Position numbers and translations under genes: made by a program. Positions 1-8,147 of a stretch of DNA of 64,000 nt are shown in pieces (within the stretch, counting starts at the first letter, position 1; every line of letters begins with the position of its first letter). Source of the DNA: Lachnospiraceae bacterium UBA7054 (GTDB lineage Bacteria > Bacillota > Clostridia > Lachnospirales > Lachnospiraceae); assembly GCA_002492725.1 (NCBI GenBank), contig DLAF01000072.1, forward strand, positions 21,331-85,330, written 5' to 3'. The notes under the pieces were generated by a model. The model had not been told where the DNA came from. It did no database searches and worked only from the letters and a program-made list of their open reading frames with translations.

Positions 1-1781
1 AGGGCGCTGTGCTGAATCTCCTGTCCCTCCGGGATGCCCAGGGCATTAAACATACTGATCATGCGGTCGGAACCAAACAGCCGCATCAGGTCGTCTTCCA
101 GAGAAATGAAAAACTTTGATTCACCGGGATCGCCCTGACGTCCGCTTCGACCGCGCAGCTGATTGTCGATACGTCTGGACTCATGGCGCTCGGTGCCGAT
201 GATCATCAGGCCGCCCGCCGCTCTCGCCTCTTCGTCCAACTTGATATCCGTACCACGGCCCGCCATATTGGTGGCGATGGTAACCGCGCCGTGGATACCG
301 GCATCCGCCACGATCTCCGCCTCCAGCTCATGAAACTTGGCATTCAGCACCTTATGTTCCAAACCGTTTTTCCGAAAGAGGGCAGAAAGCTCCTCCGAAG
401 CGTCGATATTGATCGTACCTACCAACACAGGCTGACCCTTGGCATGCGCCTCCTGCACCGCTCCCAAAATTGCTTTCAGTTTTTCCTTTTTTGTCTTGTA
501 TACTGCATCCTGATGATCGATACGGGCGATTGGTTTATTCGTGGGGATCGACACCACATCCATGCCGTAAATCTCCCGAAACTCCTTTTCCTCGGTGAGG
601 GCCGTACCCGTCATGCCTGCCTTCTTTTCAAATTTATTAAAGAAATTCTGGAAGGTAATGGTCGCGAGAGTTTTGCTCTCCCGCTTCACCTTCACGTGCT
701 CCTTCGCCTCGATCGCCTGGTGCAGGCCGTCTGAATAGCGGCGTCCCGGCATAATACGTCCGGTGAACTCGTCCACGATCATAACCTGATCGTCTTTCAC
801 CACGTAATCCTGATCGCGGAACATCAGATTGTGCGCCCGCAGCGCCAGAATGATATTATGCTGAATCTCCAGATTCTCCGGATCCGCCAGATTCTCGATC
901 TGGAAGAAACGCTCCACCTTGGAGACGCCCTGCGCCGTGAGGTTCACCACCTTATCCTTCTCATTGACGATAAAGTCCCCGGTCTCCTCCTGCTCGATGC
1001 CCATGATGGCATCCATTTTGGACAGCTCTTCCATGTCTTCGCCTCTGGTAAGCTGTTTTGCCAGGATATCACAGGCCTCGTAAAGCTTCGTAGACTTGCC
1101 GCTCTGTCCGGAAATAATTAACGGGGTTCTCGCCTCATCGATCAGCACCGAGTCCACCTCGTCGATGATCGCATAGTGAAGGGTTCTTAACACAAGCTGC
1201 TCTTTGTAAATGACCATGTTATCGCGCAGATAATCAAAGCCAAGCTCATTGTTGGTCACATAAGTGATATCGCAGTTATAAGCATCTCTGCGCTCCTCAG
1301 GCTTCATATCGTTTAGGACACAGCCGACCTTGAGGCCCAAAAACTCATGCACCTGTCCCATCCACTCGGCATCACGCTTCGCCAGATAATCGTTGACCGT
1401 AACTACGTGCACGCCCTTGCCCTCCAGGGCATTCAGATAAGCGGGCAGAAGACAAGTCTGGGTTTTACCTTCACCGGTACGCATCTCGGCAATACGGCCC
1501 TGATGCAGGATAATGCCGCCGATCAGCTGCACCCGGTAATGCTCTGTATGCAGGATTCTTCTCGCCGCCTCCCTGACAAGCGCATAAGCCTCCGGAAGAA
1601 TGTCATCCAAAGTCTCCCCTTCGGAGAGTCTTTTTTTGAATTCCTTCGTCTTATCGCGCATCTGCTCATCTGTCAGTTCCATCATCTCAGGGCGCATCCC
1701 TTCGATCTTGTCAACCAGGCCGTTGATACGCTTGATTTCCCGTTCACTGTGGGTTCCGAATAGTTTCTGTACTACACTCAT
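1..1781 (-). CDS. secA: Preprotein translocase ATPase SecA (3' part outside window)
   Basis: SecA is the cytoplasmic ATPase that pushes unfolded preproteins through SecYEG. The reading frame starts at 1781 (MSVVQKLFGTEREIKRING) and stays open to the window edge, giving about 593 of the usual 830-860 residues. Visible motifs are the Walker A-type MRTGEGKT near residue 100, the Walker B-type IIDEVDSVLIDEARTPLI near residue 205, the preprotein-crosslinking region, and in the second motor domain TNMAGRGTDIKL and RIDNQLRGRSGRQGDPG. The C-terminal scaffold and zinc tail lie outside. It follows buk by 45 bases, a gap that holds a 7-bp inverted repeat (1796-1820), so it may be read through from ptb-buk or have its own signals. 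The ribosome site is weak. Identity is certain. Confidence 0.97.
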   Translation of the reverse strand, partial: MSVVQKLFGTHSEREIKRINGLVDKIEGMRPEMMELTDEQMRDKTKEFKKRLSEGETLDDILPEAYALVREAARRILHTEHYRVQLIGGIILHQGRIAEMRTGEGKTQTCLLPAYLNALEGKGVHVVTVNDYLAKRDAEWMGQVHEFLGLKVGCVLNDMKPEERRDAYNCDITYVTNNELGFDYLRDNMVIYKEQLVLRTLHYAIIDEVDSVLIDEARTPLIISGQSGKSTKLYEACDILAKQLTRGEDMEELSKMDAIMGIEQEETGDFIVNEKDKVVNLTAQGVSKVERFFQIENLADPENLEIQHNIILALRAHNLMFRDQDYVVKDDQVMIVDEFTGRIMPGRRYSDGLHQAIEAKEHVKVKRESKTLATITFQNFFNKFEKKAGMTGTALTEEKEFREIYGMDVVSIPTNKPIARIDHQDAVYKTKKEKLKAILGAVQEAHAKGQPVLVGTINIDASEELSALFRKNGLEHKVLNAKFHELEAEIVADAGIHGAVTIATNMAGRGTDIKLDEEARAAGGLMIIGTERHESRRIDNQLRGRSGRQGDPGESKFFISLEDDLMRLFGSDRMISMFNALGIPEGQEIQHSA

Positions 1782-1826
1782 AGTTTTCTCATTCTCATGC
1801 GTCCCTTTTGCGAACGCATGCCTTTC

Positions 1827-2894
1827 TTAATATACCTTCAGCTCTTCCTCGCCGTTTAAAACACGCAGGCCGCCCTGCACCAGAGCCATCAGTTCATCCT
1901 CTCCGGCATAAACAGTCATGGGTGCGATCCACTCCGCTTTCTCTTTCAAGCCTGCAATCACCACTTTGTCATAAGCGATGCCGCCGGTCACAAGGATCTG
2001 ATCCACTTTTCCCTTTAACACACAGGCCATGGAGCCGATGTCCTTTGCCACCTGTGTGATAAAGGCCTCTCTGACTTCCTCTGCCTTCTTGTCGCCGTTT
2101 TGTACCATCTTCTCCACATCGCGCATATCGTTGGTTCCGCAGTAAGCATTAAAGCCGCCCTTGCCGATGAGTTTGGAGTAAATTTCTTTTTCCGTATATT
2201 TCCCGGAGAAACAGAGTTTCACGAGCGCACCGCAGGGAACGCCGCCCGCGCGCTCCGGTGAAAACGCGCCGTCACCGTCAAAAGCGCTGAAAACATCAAC
2301 GACTTTGCCGTCCTCATGCGCACCCACGGATACGCCGCCGCCCATATGAACGACAATCAGACGCAGCGACTCGTAAGATTTCCCGATTTCAGCCGCATAT
2401 CTCTTCGCTACCGCTTTCTGGTTCAAAGCATGGAAGATACTGCCGCGGGGAATCTCCGCCATGCCGGAATATCTTGCTGCCGGCGAAAGTTCGTCCACCA
2501 CTACCGGATCTACAATATAGGAAGGAACACCGATGGAATCACCGATTTCTCTGGCAAGGATGCCGCCCAGGTTTGAAGCATGCTGCCCCTGTACGCCAAC
2601 CTTTAAATCCTCTAACAGATCGTCGGTCACGGCATAAGTGCCTCCCGGGATCGGTTTTAACATACCGCCCCTGCCCACAACCATATTCAGGCTGTTGATG
2701 TCAAAATTTTTCTCTTTTAATAAATCCGTGATAATTTTTTTGCGGAAATCTTTCTGGTCAAAGATTGTCGCATACTGTGATATCTCTTCCGTAGAATGTC
2801 TTAAAGTCTCCTCAAACAGGAGAGTTTCATCCTCAAACACACCAATCTTTGTGGACGTGGAACCGGGGTTGATGATTAAACTTTTTACTGACAT
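1827..2894 (-). CDS. buk: Butyrate kinase
   Basis: Butyrate kinase converts butyryl phosphate and ADP to butyrate and ATP, the energy-conserving last step of one of the two butyrate routes. The 355-residue length is typical. The ASKHA-fold phosphate loop is at the N-terminus (INPGSTSTKIGVFEDE), and later motifs are HMGGGVSVGAH near residue 190, SPERAGGVPCGALVKLCFSG near 220 and QILVTGGIAYD near 300. It lies 39 bases after ptb on the same strand and the two form the classical ptb-buk pair. A good site (GGAGG, 9 bases before ATG) fixes the start. Acetate kinase is the nearest relative; the ptb partner and the sequence favour butyrate, although related enzymes also accept branched-chain acids. 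Confidence 0.95.
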   Translation of the reverse strand: MSVKSLIINPGSTSTKIGVFEDETLLFEETLRHSTEEISQYATIFDQKDFRKKIITDLLKEKNFDINSLNMVVGRGGMLKPIPGGTYAVTDDLLEDLKVGVQGQHASNLGGILAREIGDSIGVPSYIVDPVVVDELSPAARYSGMAEIPRGSIFHALNQKAVAKRYAAEIGKSYESLRLIVVHMGGGVSVGAHEDGKVVDVFSAFDGDGAFSPERAGGVPCGALVKLCFSGKYTEKEIYSKLIGKGGFNAYCGTNDMRDVEKMVQNGDKKAEEVREAFITQVAKDIGSMACVLKGKVDQILVTGGIAYDKVVIAGLKEKAEWIAPMTVYAGEDELMALVQGGLRVLNGEEELKVY

Positions 2895-2933
2895 AATCTG
2901 AATCCTCCATATTTTATAATTCTTCTCGTGTTG

Positions 2934-3854
2934 CTAATTCAGTTTCGCCATCGCGCCGGCCATGACCGCACCCAGCGCAAGAGAATTAACCTTCGTCTCA
3001 AAATCATCGGAACGGGACGTCAGAATCACCGGCGCCTTCGTACCTGTCAAAATATTGCCGTTCTTTACCTTAGCCGTGTGCACCAGACACTTATATACCA
3101 GATTTCCTGCATGAATATCAGGGAAGAGCAGCACATCCGCATCACCTACGATCTTTCTGCCCTCTGCGCCCTTATGCTTCGCCGCCTCGGGATCGATTGC
3201 CAGATCCAGAGAAAGAGGCCCGTCTACGACACAACCCGTGATCTTTCCTTCCTCGCACATCTTTGTCAACTCGTCAGCCTCCACCGTGACAGGCATCTTG
3301 GGATTTACCACCTCAACTGCCGCCAAAGGCGCAACCTTCGGATTCGGAATGCCGCAGGCATGGCATACATCCACCGTATTTTCGATGATATGTACCTTAT
3401 CCTCCAGCGTCGGATAGGTCATAAATGCAACGTCCGTCAGGAACAGAAGATGATCAACGCCCTCCACCTCAAACACGCACACATGGGAAAGCGCTTTGCC
3501 TGTTCTCAAGCCAACCTCTTTGTCCAGCACGCTCTTTAAGAAAGATTTTGTGTCGATCAGGCCCTTCATATACATATCAGCCTTACCTTCGTGCACCAGT
3601 TTGACTGCCTTCAAGGCTGCCTCATAGTTATCCTTCTCGTCAATGATCTCGAAGCCACTGATATCCACCTTGTCGGCCTTTGCCACTTCTTTGATCTTGT
3701 CAGCGTCGCCTACAAGGATCGCCTCCGCGATGCCCCGCTCTTTCGCCGCGGCCACGGCCTCCAAAACCGCGCTGTCCTGCGCCACCGCAACGGCAACCTT
3801 TTTCATCTCACACTCGGATACCTTCGATAACAGATCCTCAAAACTCTTACTCAT
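2934..3854 (-). CDS. ptb: Phosphate butyryltransferase
   Basis: This enzyme exchanges CoA for phosphate on butyryl-CoA to give butyryl phosphate, the substrate of the butyrate kinase encoded next. At 306 residues it matches the phosphate acetyl/butyryltransferase family. Visible features are the N-terminal KVAVAVAQDSAVLEAV segment, MKGLIDTKSFLKSVLDKE near residue 98, a GPLSLDLAIDP motif near 213 that is characteristic of butyryl rather than acetyl transferases, and the C-terminal LTSRSDDFETKVNSLALG. It is the first gene of the ptb-buk unit. Its start has an AAGGAG site and a recognisable promoter lies upstream at 3923-3951. Confidence 0.95.
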   Translation of the reverse strand: MSKSFEDLLSKVSECEMKKVAVAVAQDSAVLEAVAAAKERGIAEAILVGDADKIKEVAKADKVDISGFEIIDEKDNYEAALKAVKLVHEGKADMYMKGLIDTKSFLKSVLDKEVGLRTGKALSHVCVFEVEGVDHLLFLTDVAFMTYPTLEDKVHIIENTVDVCHACGIPNPKVAPLAAVEVVNPKMPVTVEADELTKMCEEGKITGCVVDGPLSLDLAIDPEAAKHKGAEGRKIVGDADVLLFPDIHAGNLVYKCLVHTAKVKNGNILTGTKAPVILTSRSDDFETKVNSLALGAVMAGAMAKLN

Positions 3855-3922
3855 CGTTCCCTCTCACTCCTTATCTTAAAATAATATTATGTAAACCTCT
3901 TATACTCTTATACAACGAATAC

Positions 3923-3951
3923 ATGATACCACTATTATATGGAAATTGCAA
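3923..3951 (-). promoter_or_regulatory. Probable housekeeping promoter of ptb-buk
   Basis: Read on the minus strand, TTGCAA (3946-3951) and TATCAT (3923-3928) are separated by exactly 17 bases, about 70 bases before the ptb start. This fits a sigma-A promoter with one mismatch in the -10 and two in the -35. No operator was recognised. Confidence 0.55.
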
Positions 3952-3958
3952 TTTCTTC

Positions 3959-5137
3959 CTAATGATGGAACAACCGTATCCCCGTAAAGCACATCGTCAT
4001 CCCATACTTATCGCAGACCTCGATCACGTTATCATCCCGCACGGAACCGCCGGGCTGCGCCACATACTGCACGCCGCTTTTGTGCGCCCGCTCGATATTG
4101 TCCCCAAACGGGAAAAACGCATCAGACCCCAACGCCACGCCGCTCATCCGATCCAGCCACGCGCGCTTCTTTTCCGCCGTAAACACCTCCGGCTTCACTT
4201 TAAAAATCTTCTGCCAAGCGCCGTCCGCCAGCACATCCATATAATCGTCACCAATATAAAGGTCGATGGAATTGTCACGATCCGCCCGGCCTATGCCGTC
4301 AACAAACTGTAAGTCTAACACTGTGGGAGACTGTCTGAGGAACCAGTTGTCCGCCTTAGAGCCTGCAAGCCTCGTACAGTGGATTCGCGACTGCTGCCCC
4401 GCACCGATACCGATGGCCTGGCCGTCCTTCACATAACACACGGAATTGGACTGTGTATATTTTAAGGTAATCATGGAAATTGCCAGATCAATCTTTGCCT
4501 GTTTCGGCAGCTCTTTGGACTTCGTGACAATATTGTCAAAGAATGCATCGTCTATCTTTAACTCATTCCTTCCCTGCTCAAAGCTGATACCGTACACCTG
4601 CTTGACTTCGATCGGCGCGGGCACATAGGAAGCGTCGATCTGAATCACATTGTAGGCCCCCTTCTTCTTTGCTTTCAACAGTGCAAGTGCCTCCGGTTCA
4701 TACCCCGGTGCAATCACGCCGTCCGAGACTTCTCTCTTGATCAGACGCGCCGTATCGACATCGCATACGTCGGAGAGCGCAATAAAATCGCCAAAGGAGC
4801 TCATCCTGTCCGCCCCTCTCGCCCTCGCATAAGCACAGGCCAACGGAGACAGTTCTCCAAGGTCGTCCACCCAATAAATCTTCGCTAAAGTCTCCTCTAA
4901 GGGAAGACCTACAGCCGCCCCGGCAGGAGATACGTGCTTAAAAGAAGTCGCCGCCGGAAGCCCTGTCGCCTTCTTCAATTCACTGACCAGCTGCCAGCCG
5001 TTAAAAGCATCCAAAAAATTGATATAGCCCGGCCTGCCGTTTAAAACCTGAATCGGCAGGTCGCTTCCGTCCGCCATAAAGATACGGGACGGTTTCTGGT
5101 TCGGATTACAGCCGTATTTCAATTCCAGTTCATTCAT
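3959..5137 (-). CDS. AICAR formyltransferase (single-domain)
   Basis: This enzyme formylates AICAR with 10-formyl-tetrahydrofolate to FAICAR, the penultimate step of de novo IMP synthesis. The protein has 392 residues and holds only the transformylase half of what is usually the bifunctional PurH of about 510-530 residues: the N-terminus starts directly with ELKYGCNPNQKPSRIF, the active-site lysine-histidine lies in ATSFKHVSPAGAAVGLP near residue 65, and the C-terminal part holds GGSVRDDNVIEVCDKYGMTM. The missing cyclohydrolase activity is supplied by the next upstream gene (5152-5865), a different protein family. The gap to it is 14 bases. Together with guaB it forms a purine operon. This split arrangement is known in clostridia. 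Confidence 0.92.
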   Translation of the reverse strand: MNELELKYGCNPNQKPSRIFMADGSDLPIQVLNGRPGYINFLDAFNGWQLVSELKKATGLPAATSFKHVSPAGAAVGLPLEETLAKIYWVDDLGELSPLACAYARARGADRMSSFGDFIALSDVCDVDTARLIKREVSDGVIAPGYEPEALALLKAKKKGAYNVIQIDASYVPAPIEVKQVYGISFEQGRNELKIDDAFFDNIVTKSKELPKQAKIDLAISMITLKYTQSNSVCYVKDGQAIGIGAGQQSRIHCTRLAGSKADNWFLRQSPTVLDLQFVDGIGRADRDNSIDLYIGDDYMDVLADGAWQKIFKVKPEVFTAEKKRAWLDRMSGVALGSDAFFPFGDNIERAHKSGVQYVAQPGGSVRDDNVIEVCDKYGMTMCFTGIRLFHH

Positions 5138-5151
5138 TGTCTCTTTTTCTC

Positions 5152-5865
5152 CTATTGATTCTTATTGACGATCCTCGTCTCATATTTCCCTGTGGCAATC
5201 TCAATGTAGCGTACAAACAGCGACACTTTATTCTCCTCGTTCAAATTTTCCCAGATCATTTCCGTGAACGCATCAATGCTGCCCTCGATTCCCACAAGCG
5301 TCGGCTCCCCCTCAAAGCTGGGAAGCGGATTGCCGTCGCCCATATAGGTATGGATAAACCGCCCTTCGCCTGCCTTTGGATTCTCATAGGCAAAGGTATA
5401 ACGGTTACAGGAAGACGGGTCTCCGTTATTGCTCTTTAAGATAGACATGGCATAGTTGTAGCCGCCGCCTTCCAGGTGCATGATCCCCGAAATACGGGGC
5501 GTATAATTGGGCGCATCCGGCTCAAACTCCCTTGTGCGCAGCGCCTGTTCAAACGTCTGCTGCCTGTCCATCAACTCATAGATGGTATCCGTCTGATCGC
5601 CGTTTGTAACGATCGTCTTATTGCCCAGCACTCTGACTGGCGCATAGATGATCAGGCTGGGATCCTCCAGTTTGGAAGGATCAAAAGCCTGCGTGCGGAT
5701 GCCCTCGCCGTCCGCCACAAACACCCTGTTTCTGCTGTTGCTGCTGCGGCCCATAATGAAATATGCCGTCACCGCATACGCACCGTCCGCTGACTTCCCG
5801 ATTACGATGCCCCGTCCCGGATACGTATTCCCCGCAAGCTCTACCGCCAAATTTTTCTTTTCCAT
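5152..5865 (-). CDS. IMP cyclohydrolase, PurO-like
   Basis: It is predicted to close the ring of FAICAR to IMP, the last step of IMP synthesis. The 237-residue protein does not resemble the cyclohydrolase half of PurH. It matches the PurO-type family first found in archaea: NTYPGRGIVIGKSADG near residue 13, AYFIMGRSSNSRNRVF near 34, a PNYTPRISG motif near 130 and a GEGRFIHTYMGDG segment near 178. It sits between guaB (12-base gap) and the single-domain AICAR transformylase, so substrate and product enzymes are its neighbours on both sides. The start has a strong GAGGAG site. Function is inferred from family and context. Confidence 0.88.
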   Translation of the reverse strand: MEKKNLAVELAGNTYPGRGIVIGKSADGAYAVTAYFIMGRSSNSRNRVFVADGEGIRTQAFDPSKLEDPSLIIYAPVRVLGNKTIVTNGDQTDTIYELMDRQQTFEQALRTREFEPDAPNYTPRISGIMHLEGGGYNYAMSILKSNNGDPSSCNRYTFAYENPKAGEGRFIHTYMGDGNPLPSFEGEPTLVGIEGSIDAFTEMIWENLNEENKVSLFVRYIEIATGKYETRIVNKNQ

Positions 5866-5877
5866 TGTTTTCTCCTC

Positions 5878-7332
5878 TTATTCATCAACAGAATAGTTAG
5901 GCGCTTCCTTCGTGATATGAATATCGTGCGGATGGCTCTCCTTCAAAGACGCCGCCGATATCTTCACAAACTGCCCGTTCTGTTTCAGCTCTGCAATCGT
6001 TCTGGTTCCGCAATACCCCATACCGGAACGCAGACCGCCCATGAGCTGGAACACCGTATCCTCCACACTGCCCTTATATGCCACACGGCCTTCCACGCCC
6101 TCCGGTACCAGCTTCTTGGCGTCGGTCTGGAAGTAGCGGTCCTTGCTGCCGTTCTCCATAGCGGCAATGGAACCCATGCCGCGGTACACCTTATACTTTC
6201 TGCCCTGGTAAAGCTCATAAGTGCCGGGGCTCTCCTCACAGCCCGCAAACATGCTTCCCATCATGCAGACGTCACCGCCTGCCGCGATGGCCTTGGTCAT
6301 ATCGCCCGAATACTTGATGCCGCCGTCTGCGATGATCGGCACGCCATACTCTTTAGCCGCCTCATAAGCGTGCATAATTGCCGTGATCTGCGGCACGCCA
6401 ATCCCGGCTACCACACGGGTGGTACAGATGGAACCGGGGCCAATGCCCACCTTCACTGCGTCCGCACCCGCTTCGATCAGCGCCTTTGTGCCTTTGCCCG
6501 TGGCAACATTACCCGCGATCACCTGCAGATCCGGATATTTCTCCTTGATCATGCGCAGACATTTGAGCACGTTCTCTGAATGTCCATGCGCGGAATCAAG
6601 CACCACAACATCTACTTTTGCTAAAATCAGCTCCTTCACCCGGTCAAGGACATTTGCCGTAATGCCCACGCCTGCGCCGCATAAAAGCCTGCCCTGGCTG
6701 TCCTTTGCCGCGAGCGGATACTTGATGGTCTTTTCAATATCTTTGATGGTAATCAGTCCCACCAGATTGTAATCGTCGTCCACGATCGGCAGTTTTTCCT
6801 TCCTGGCTCTTGCCAGGATCTCCTTGGCCTGATCCAGCGTAATGCCCGCCTTGGCAGTGATCAGGTTCTCGGATGTCATGGACTCCTTTATTTTTTTCTT
6901 GAAATCAGTTTCGAATTTTAAGTCACGATTTGTGATGATACCGACAAGCTTTCTGCCTTCGGTAACAGGTACCCCGGAAATACGGAATTTCGCCATCAGC
7001 GCGTCGGCATCTGCCAGCGTGTGCTCCGGCGTCAGGGAGAAAGGATCTGTGATGACACCGTTCTCAGAGCGTTTGACCTTATCGACTTCTTCAGCCTGCG
7101 CCTCGATCGACATGTTTTTGTGAATGATACCGATGCCTCCCTGTCTGGCCATGGCAATCGCCATCCTGTGTTCGGTCACAGTATCCATTCCCGCACTCAT
7201 CATGGGAATGTTCAGCCTGATCTTTTTCGTAAGATTCGTTGTCAAGTCCACCTGATTCGGAATCACCTGAGAATAACTCGGCACTAAGAGCACATCATCA
7301 AACGTAATTCCTTCGCCAATAATCTGACCCAT
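5878..7332 (-). CDS. guaB: Inosine-5'-monophosphate dehydrogenase
   Basis: GuaB oxidises IMP to XMP with NAD+, the committed step to guanine nucleotides. The 484-residue length is standard. The TIM barrel is interrupted by a pair of CBS domains at about residues 95-205. The catalytic loop cysteine is in GPGSICTTRVVAGIGVPQ near residue 303, followed by ADGGIKYSGDMTKAIAAGG, MGSMFAGCEESPG and the flap segment YRGMGSIAAM. An AGGAGGAG site precedes the ATG. It is the first gene of the purine operon. The 230-base leader is unusually rich in hairpins (listed separately); I saw no guanine-riboswitch core in it. Confidence 0.97.
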   Translation of the reverse strand: MGQIIGEGITFDDVLLVPSYSQVIPNQVDLTTNLTKKIRLNIPMMSAGMDTVTEHRMAIAMARQGGIGIIHKNMSIEAQAEEVDKVKRSENGVITDPFSLTPEHTLADADALMAKFRISGVPVTEGRKLVGIITNRDLKFETDFKKKIKESMTSENLITAKAGITLDQAKEILARARKEKLPIVDDDYNLVGLITIKDIEKTIKYPLAAKDSQGRLLCGAGVGITANVLDRVKELILAKVDVVVLDSAHGHSENVLKCLRMIKEKYPDLQVIAGNVATGKGTKALIEAGADAVKVGIGPGSICTTRVVAGIGVPQITAIMHAYEAAKEYGVPIIADGGIKYSGDMTKAIAAGGDVCMMGSMFAGCEESPGTYELYQGRKYKVYRGMGSIAAMENGSKDRYFQTDAKKLVPEGVEGRVAYKGSVEDTVFQLMGGLRSGMGYCGTRTIAELKQNGQFVKISAASLKESHPHDIHITKEAPNYSVDE

Positions 7333-7392
7333 CTTCTCTCCTCCTGTGTTGTGTGTTTACTTTTCGCATTTCTTTTGCTACTTTCCAGACTC

Positions 7393-7499
7393 GCAAACCC
7401 GCGCTTGCGCGCTTTATGTCCGATTGCATCGGACGTTTGCTCGTTATTGCTGCAAGAAAAACAAATGCCGCTTCGCGTCGCTTGTTTTTCTTTTGCAGC
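7393..7499. repeat. Multi-hairpin spacer element before guaB
   Basis: Two palindromic units stand next to each other. The first (7393-7440) has outer arms GCAAAC/GTTTGC that enclose GCGC-TT-GCGC and a perfect GTCCGAT-TGC-ATCGGAC hairpin. The second (7449-7499) has long arms, GCTGCAA+GAAAAACAA against TTGTTTTTC+TTTTGCAGC, with a small bulge. No protein is encoded. It may be a dispersed intergenic palindrome, part of the guaB leader RNA, or both. A similar style of element lies before aspS (51248-51373). Confidence 0.6.
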
Positions 7500-7511
7500 T
7501 AATATATGAAG

Positions 7512-7541
7512 AATACTGCCAGCCCTTCAACTGACAGTATT
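7512..7541 (-). terminator. Probable terminator after the 7562-8056 gene
   Basis: AATACTGTCAG pairs with CTGGCAGTATT over 11 bp (one G-U) around an 8-base loop and is followed on the minus strand by a T-rich stretch. It lies 20 bases after the stop of the upstream membrane-protein gene and separates it from the guaB leader. Confidence 0.6.
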
Positions 7542-7561
7542 TCATCAACCACTTTATTCTG

Positions 7562-8056
7562 CTAATCCGTAAAAACCTTACGGGGCGAAACGCCCTGAAT
7601 CGCCTTGATCATCTCTGCGTTCGGCTCCAGGATGATTTTTGTGCTGCCATTCCAAATCATCATGTAACGCTTCTCAGGCTGCGCAGCTACGCCTGAGCTG
7701 TAGTCAAGCGTCTTTAACTGACGGTTCCTGTAAGAATCCAGTCTGTGAGAGTTCAGGGGCGCAAAAATTTCCATCTGTTCCAAGTTGTAACTGCCCATCT
7801 TCTTCCTGCGGCTCTTCGCCATCACCTTATCCACACTGATCTCCCGATCCAGATACAGGTATTCGTATTCAATATCCGCATTCATATAGGTAAAGTATGC
7901 GGCCACGCCCGTCACGATGGCCACCAAAAGTCCCGGTACAAAGACCATGCCGATGATCACAAATACTACAGTCAGCATGATAAAAAGCGTTTTCAAAAAA
8001 CGCATCAGCCAAGAACCGCTTTTCGCCACCAGACATTCCACATATGTTTCACTCAT
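7562..8056 (-). CDS. Small membrane protein of unknown function (DUF6106-like)
   Basis: The 164-residue protein begins MSETYVECLVAKSGSWL and has a strongly hydrophobic stretch at about residues 18-57 that can form one or two membrane helices; the remainder is a basic, probably cytoplasmic domain. It resembles the short DUF6106-type proteins of Lachnospiraceae, whose role is not known to me. An in-frame ATG exists 15 bases upstream, but that ATG overlaps the GGAGGT ribosome site, which is correctly spaced (7 bases) only for the internal ATG at 8056, so the shorter form is chosen. It is monocistronic, with its own promoter (8086-8114) and a terminator behind it. Confidence 0.75.
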   Translation of the reverse strand: MSETYVECLVAKSGSWLMRFLKTLFIMLTVVFVIIGMVFVPGLLVAIVTGVAAYFTYMNADIEYEYLYLDREISVDKVMAKSRRKKMGSYNLEQMEIFAPLNSHRLDSYRNRQLKTLDYSSGVAAQPEKRYMMIWNGSTKIILEPNAEMIKAIQGVSPRKVFTD

Positions 8057-8085
8057 ACGATGTACCTCCATGAAAATATAGGACT

Positions 8086-8114
8086 ATCATATAACAAACT
8101 GCGAAAAGTTGCAA
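8086..8114 (-). promoter_or_regulatory. Probable sigma-A promoter of the 7562-8056 gene
   Basis: On the minus strand TTGCAA (8109-8114) and TATGAT (8086-8091) are 17 bases apart, 30 bases before the gene start. Confidence 0.55.
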
Positions 8115-8147
8115 GGGTAATATGTGCTGATATCAAAACGGAGACGG

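Noticed and set aside
183..734. Plus-strand frames inside secA
   Set aside because: The minus strand codes for an unbroken, motif-complete SecA; the plus-strand frames are shadows.
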